Part shown: positions 32,840-35,234 of the stretch, piece by piece
Layout of the letters: each line of letters opens with the position of its first letter
Numbering within the stretch: position 1 is the first letter of the stretch
NCBI RefSeq assembly: GCF_035627495.1
Contig: NZ_DASPLO010000108.1
Coordinates: 1-35,234, forward strand
Source: Methylocaldum sp035627495
GTDB lineage: Bacteria; Pseudomonadota; Gammaproteobacteria; Methylococcales; Methylococcaceae
Length of the DNA stretch: 35,234 nt
Direction: 5' to 3'
Made by a program: the position numbers and the translations under genes
The notes under the pieces: model-generated
The model's database searches: none
The model's input: the letters and a program-made list of their open reading frames with translations, nothing else
Told to the model about the DNA's origin: nothing

Positions 32840-33829
32840 ATGAAGAAACTAACCGGATTGGTTTTAAGCGTATTGATCGGATTTTCCTTGGCGTTAGCCG
32901 GCACGGGCGATGCTTACGCGAAGCGTATGGGCGGCGGCAAGTCGTTCGGCAGTCGTCCCTCGTACAGCGAGCCCTATAAGCGCTCTACCGATATGACGCA
33001 GTCCGCTTCTCCGGCTCAGCAACAGGCTTATCAGTCGTCGACTCAAAGGAATCAGGCGGCCCGTGAATCGATGTCGAGACGCGGCGGGTTTATGGGAATG
33101 CTGGGTGGCTTGGCTTTGGGCGGCTTATTGGGCGCTCTTCTGTTCGGCGGAGCCTTCGAGCATCTCAACTTCCTGGATATTTTGATGTTCGCAGTGATCG
33201 CGTTCATGCTGTTCAAATTTTTCGCCGCGCGGCGGCGAGCCGCGTCCGGGGAAACGGCAGCCACCGCGAATGGTTATTATCCAGCTGGAAACTCGGCTCA
33301 GGACACGGAAGTTGATCGGCCTTATGAGCGCCAGGCCGAACCTGAACACGCGGGCAAAGCGGGTTTCAATACGGATGTTCTCTTCGGAAAGGGAAGCCGT
33401 TCTCCCGTTTCAGGGCAAAGCGCCAGCGTGACTGGACGGGAAAATTCCGTTCCTGCGGATTTCGATTCGGCTGCCTTTCTCTCAGGCGCCAAAGCCGCCT
33501 ACGAGATGATGCAGAAAGCTTGGGACGAGAGAGATTTGGCTCAGTTAAGGACTTTGACCACCGACAAGGTATTCGGCGAGCTTCAGGATCAATTGAAATC
33601 TCTCGAAACCGAGAGCAATACGACGGAATTGCTTAAGATCGAGGTGGAACTCCTTGAAGTGCGTGACCTTGGCACGGACCGCGAGGCGACCGTGCTGTTC
33701 GATGTGATCATGCGCGAATCGCCCGAAGACAGACCCACGCAGGTGCGCGAAGTTTGGCACTTTGTACGGCCGAAGCTCAGCCGTCAACCGACTTGGTTCC
33801 TGGACGGAATTCAGCAGTTGGAAGACTGA
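32840..33829 (+). CDS. Tim44-like domain protein, membrane-anchored
   Basis: The 329-aa protein begins with a signal peptide (to about DAYA, residue 27), then a Gly/Ser/Gln-rich stretch (KSFGSRPSYSEPYK). A pair of hydrophobic segments follows (about 82-130), the first Gly-rich (MLGGLALGGLLGALLFGG), ending in basic FFAARRRAA. The C-terminal 120 residues (from about 205, SAKAAYEMMQKAWDERDL...) form the Tim44/MBA1-like fold. Such proteins are common in beta- and gammaproteobacteria; the name comes from mitochondrial import, but the bacterial role is unknown. Membrane topology puts the Tim44-like part probably on the cytoplasmic side. Confidence 0.9.
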   Translation: MKKLTGLVLSVLIGFSLALAGTGDAYAKRMGGGKSFGSRPSYSEPYKRSTDMTQSASPAQQQAYQSSTQRNQAARESMSRRGGFMGMLGGLALGGLLGALLFGGAFEHLNFLDILMFAVIAFMLFKFFAARRRAASGETAATANGYYPAGNSAQDTEVDRPYERQAEPEHAGKAGFNTDVLFGKGSRSPVSGQSASVTGRENSVPADFDSAAFLSGAKAAYEMMQKAWDERDLAQLRTLTTDKVFGELQDQLKSLETESNTTELLKIEVELLEVRDLGTDREATVLFDVIMRESPEDRPTQVREVWHFVRPKLSRQPTWFLDGIQQLED

Positions 33830-33842
33830 CCGGAGTTTTGTG

Positions 33843-33874
33843 AGAGGGAAGGGGGGCAGCCTGTCCTTCCCTCT
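33843..33874 (+). repeat. Ten-base-pair hairpin just before the TlpA-like gene
   Basis: AGAGGGAAGG (33843-33852) and CCTTCCCTCT (33865-33874) are perfect inverted repeats around a 12-base loop, beginning 14 bases after the Tim44-like stop and ending 9 bases before the next ATG. No T-run follows. The purine-rich arm holds the only Shine-Dalgarno-like bases nearby, so the fold could control initiation of the downstream gene. Confidence 0.5.
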
Positions 33875-33883
33875 GGTCGGCTT

Positions 33884-34384
33884 ATGAACAAAGCTAGAAT
33901 CTGGCTTATAGCGTTAGCTGTTGTAATGATGGTAGGCCTTGGCCTGTACCGATGGCATTCCGGACGAAGCGCTCCGGATGCCGAGTTCGTCACGATCACA
34001 GGTGAGCACATCCGGTTGCGAGACCTCCGTGGTCATCCGGTGTTGGTGACGTTCTGGGCCAGCGATTGCCGAGCGTGCCTCGATGAAATGCCCGAATTGG
34101 CCGAGCTACACAACGAGCTTTCAGGGCAGGGCTTCAAATTGATCTCGGTTGCCATGCCTTACGATTTGCCGAGCCGCGTTGTAGCCTTAGCCGAGGCGGA
34201 GCAGCTACCTTATTCCGTAGCCTTGGATCCACTCGGGCATATAGCGGAAACATTCGATCGGGTCCGACTGGTTCCCAACAGCTTTTTGATCACCCCGGAC
34301 GGCCATATTGTCATGCATCAGCTGGGACGAATCGATGCGCGGAATCTCCGTGAGAAAATCGAGCGGATGCTCGGAGAGGTGTAA
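33884..34384 (+). CDS. TlpA-like membrane-anchored thioredoxin
   Basis: The 166-aa protein has one N-terminal hydrophobic anchor (residues about 6-22) and a periplasmic TlpA/ResA-type thioredoxin domain: VTFWASDCRACLDEMPEL with C62-x-x-C65, and the cis-Pro region RLVPNSFLI near residue 126. Such proteins reduce periplasmic disulfides, for example on apocytochrome c or copper chaperones. Three bases separate it from hemJ, so the two are cotranscribed, suggesting a link to haem protein maturation. There is no good ribosome site directly before the ATG; a strong hairpin lies there. Confidence 0.92.
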   Translation: MNKARIWLIALAVVMMVGLGLYRWHSGRSAPDAEFVTITGEHIRLRDLRGHPVLVTFWASDCRACLDEMPELAELHNELSGQGFKLISVAMPYDLPSRVVALAEAEQLPYSVALDPLGHIAETFDRVRLVPNSFLITPDGHIVMHQLGRIDARNLREKIERMLGEV

Positions 34385-34387
34385 GCG

Positions 34388-34810
34388 ATGTGGTTAAAGG
34401 CCTTTCATCTCATCTTCATGGTGACTTGGTTCGCCGGTTTGTTTTATCTCCCTCGACTATTCGTTTATCACACGATGAGTGCCGATGCGGTCAGCGTCGA
34501 GCGGTTCAAGATCATGGAGCGTAAGCTCTACTTCGGGATTATGACGCCTGGAATGATATTGACGCTCTTGTTCGGTATATGGATGCTCAACGATTATGCT
34601 TGGGAATCCTACGGTGATAGCGGCTGGCTGCACGCTAAATTGTTTTTGCTTGTTCTGTTGGTGGGGTACCACGCTTTATGTGGAAAATGGCTGTACGATT
34701 TACAGTACGACCGTAACAACCACAGCCACATTTTCTTCCGGTGGATGAATGAAGTGCCCGTTTTGTTCTTGTTTGCGATCGTGCTGCTGGCGACGCTCAA
34801 GCCGTTCTGA
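34388..34810 (+). CDS. hemJ: Protoporphyrinogen IX oxidase HemJ
   Basis: The 140-aa protein has four hydrophobic helices and the HemJ (UPF0093) signatures: LKAFHLIFMVTWFAGLFYLPRLFVYH at the start (H7 is a conserved haem-ligand position), MERKLYFGIMTPGM, WLHAKL and a late FFRWMNEVPVLFL. HemJ oxidises protoporphyrinogen IX to protoporphyrin IX in the penultimate step of haem synthesis in bacteria lacking HemG and HemY. It follows the TlpA-like gene by three bases. Confidence 0.94.
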   Translation: MWLKAFHLIFMVTWFAGLFYLPRLFVYHTMSADAVSVERFKIMERKLYFGIMTPGMILTLLFGIWMLNDYAWESYGDSGWLHAKLFLLVLLVGYHALCGKWLYDLQYDRNNHSHIFFRWMNEVPVLFLFAIVLLATLKPF

Positions 34811-34875
34811 TTCATCCCTATCTGCTGCTCCACTAAACAACCATTTAACCGATTTAATTAAGACTAATCGCTACC

Positions 34876-35088
34876 ATGCCAACTTACGACTATCAATGCG
34901 AAGCCTGCGAACACGAATTTACCGCCATGCACAAAATCAGCGAGCCGGCGCCGAAGTGTCCGGATTGCGGCGGCGAAGTACGGAAAAAATTATCGGCCCC
35001 GGCTGTGCACGGGGCCGGTGCCAAGAAAGAAGCCGCAATCAGTCAAGGACATGGCTGTGGGGCAGGGGCTTGTGGATGCAAGCATTGA
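34876..35088 (+). CDS. FmdB-family zinc-ribbon protein
   Basis: The 70-aa protein has the FmdB regulatory zinc ribbon: MPTYDYQCEACEHEF with C8 and C11, then CPDCG with C28 and C31. The tail is Ala/Lys-rich and ends in a Cys/His/Gly cluster (HGCGAGACGCKH) that may bind another metal. The function of this widespread family is unproven. In many proteobacteria it lies just upstream of aspS; here an insertion sequence begins about ten bases after the stop. Confidence 0.9.
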   Translation: MPTYDYQCEACEHEFTAMHKISEPAPKCPDCGGEVRKKLSAPAVHGAGAKKEAAISQGHGCGAGACGCKH

Positions 35089-35097
35089 GATAGAGTT

Positions 35098-35234
35098 AGG
35101 ACTTACGCAAAAACTGGGATTGGGAGGGCACTTGTTGGAGCGGAGCGCGTCAGAGCGGGATGGAAAAGAAGCCCATCACACGTCTGGATTACTGCCAATA
35201 CTTGCTGGTGACCCAGATCAACTATACGTTGACG
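35098..35234 (+). mobile_element. Left end of an insertion sequence, cut by the window end
   Basis: The sequence from about 35098 (TAGGACTTACGCAAAA) resembles the terminal ends of several IS elements and is followed 50 bases later by a transposase start codon. The exact boundary, inverted repeat partner and target duplication lie outside the window, so the left edge is approximate. Confidence 0.5.
35160..35234 (+). CDS. Transposase, N-terminal fragment
   Basis: The 25 visible codons read MEKKPITRLDYCQYLL and end with QINYTLT at the window edge. This matches, from memory, the N-terminus of a DDE transposase group close to IS701/IS4 in which RLDYCQ-LL-QINYTLT is conserved. No catalytic residue is visible, so the family is tentative. 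The coding strand and spacing from the IS-like terminal sequence fit an intact left end. Confidence 0.55.
   Translation, partial: MEKKPITRLDYCQYLLVTQINYTLT

Noticed and set aside
1..35234. CRISPR array, rRNA genes or a replication origin
   Set aside because: I saw no regularly spaced repeats, no rRNA-like segments and no clustered DnaA-box or iteron pattern; dnaB here is a chromosomal housekeeping gene.

Overview
The window reads as a moderately GC-rich gammaproteobacterial chromosome segment. It carries the rimP-nusA-infB-rbfA-truB-rpsO-pnp operon, a complete EF-P modification set (epmB, efp, epmA), a YqaA-type membrane protein, Hsp15 and a DksA-like zinc-finger protein. Overall protein style, including the SCO/di-haem peroxidase protein, suggests a methanotroph of the order Methylococcales, but no methane-oxidation gene lies here, so that placement is inference.

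Left edge (1-1100): the start of an IS630-like transposase running off the window, then a decayed P2-type tyrosine integrase pointing at the 3' end of a tRNA-Met(CAT) gene. This looks like the scar of an element that used the tRNA as its attachment site. Next come yqaA, a SCO/cytochrome c peroxidase fusion (minus strand) and, divergently, glycogen phosphorylase.

Accessory middle (6300-12230): an unrecognised 152-aa protein; a three-gene minus-strand operon (ketosteroid-isomerase-like protein, GNAT acetyltransferase, nitrilase-type amidohydrolase) whose last two genes overlap as TGATG; and a two-gene plus-strand operon pairing a stand-alone di-iron metallo-beta-lactamase-fold protein with a GGDEF-EAL protein. 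The last is the best candidate for a little-described system: an O2 or NO sensor coupled to cyclic-di-GMP turnover.

Core (12250-23300): xseA, hslR and a rhodanese gene on the minus strand, then the translation/RNA operon on the plus strand. rimP is preceded by a promoter and two successive intrinsic-terminator-like hairpins, which suggests premature termination control. rpsO has its own near-consensus promoter, and pnp ends in a strong terminator.

Right half (23300-35234): epmB diverges from efp-epmA across an 82-bp gap holding a palindrome with a perfect -10 hexamer on each strand. Then, on the minus strand, hldE-dnaB-alr are packed two bases apart, followed by a small Cys-containing protein and a DksA/TraR zinc-finger protein. 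A Bax-inhibitor-1 protein diverges from an M42 metallopeptidase. Finally come a Tim44-like protein, a TlpA-like thioredoxin, hemJ, an FmdB zinc-ribbon protein and the left end of a second insertion sequence cut by the window edge.
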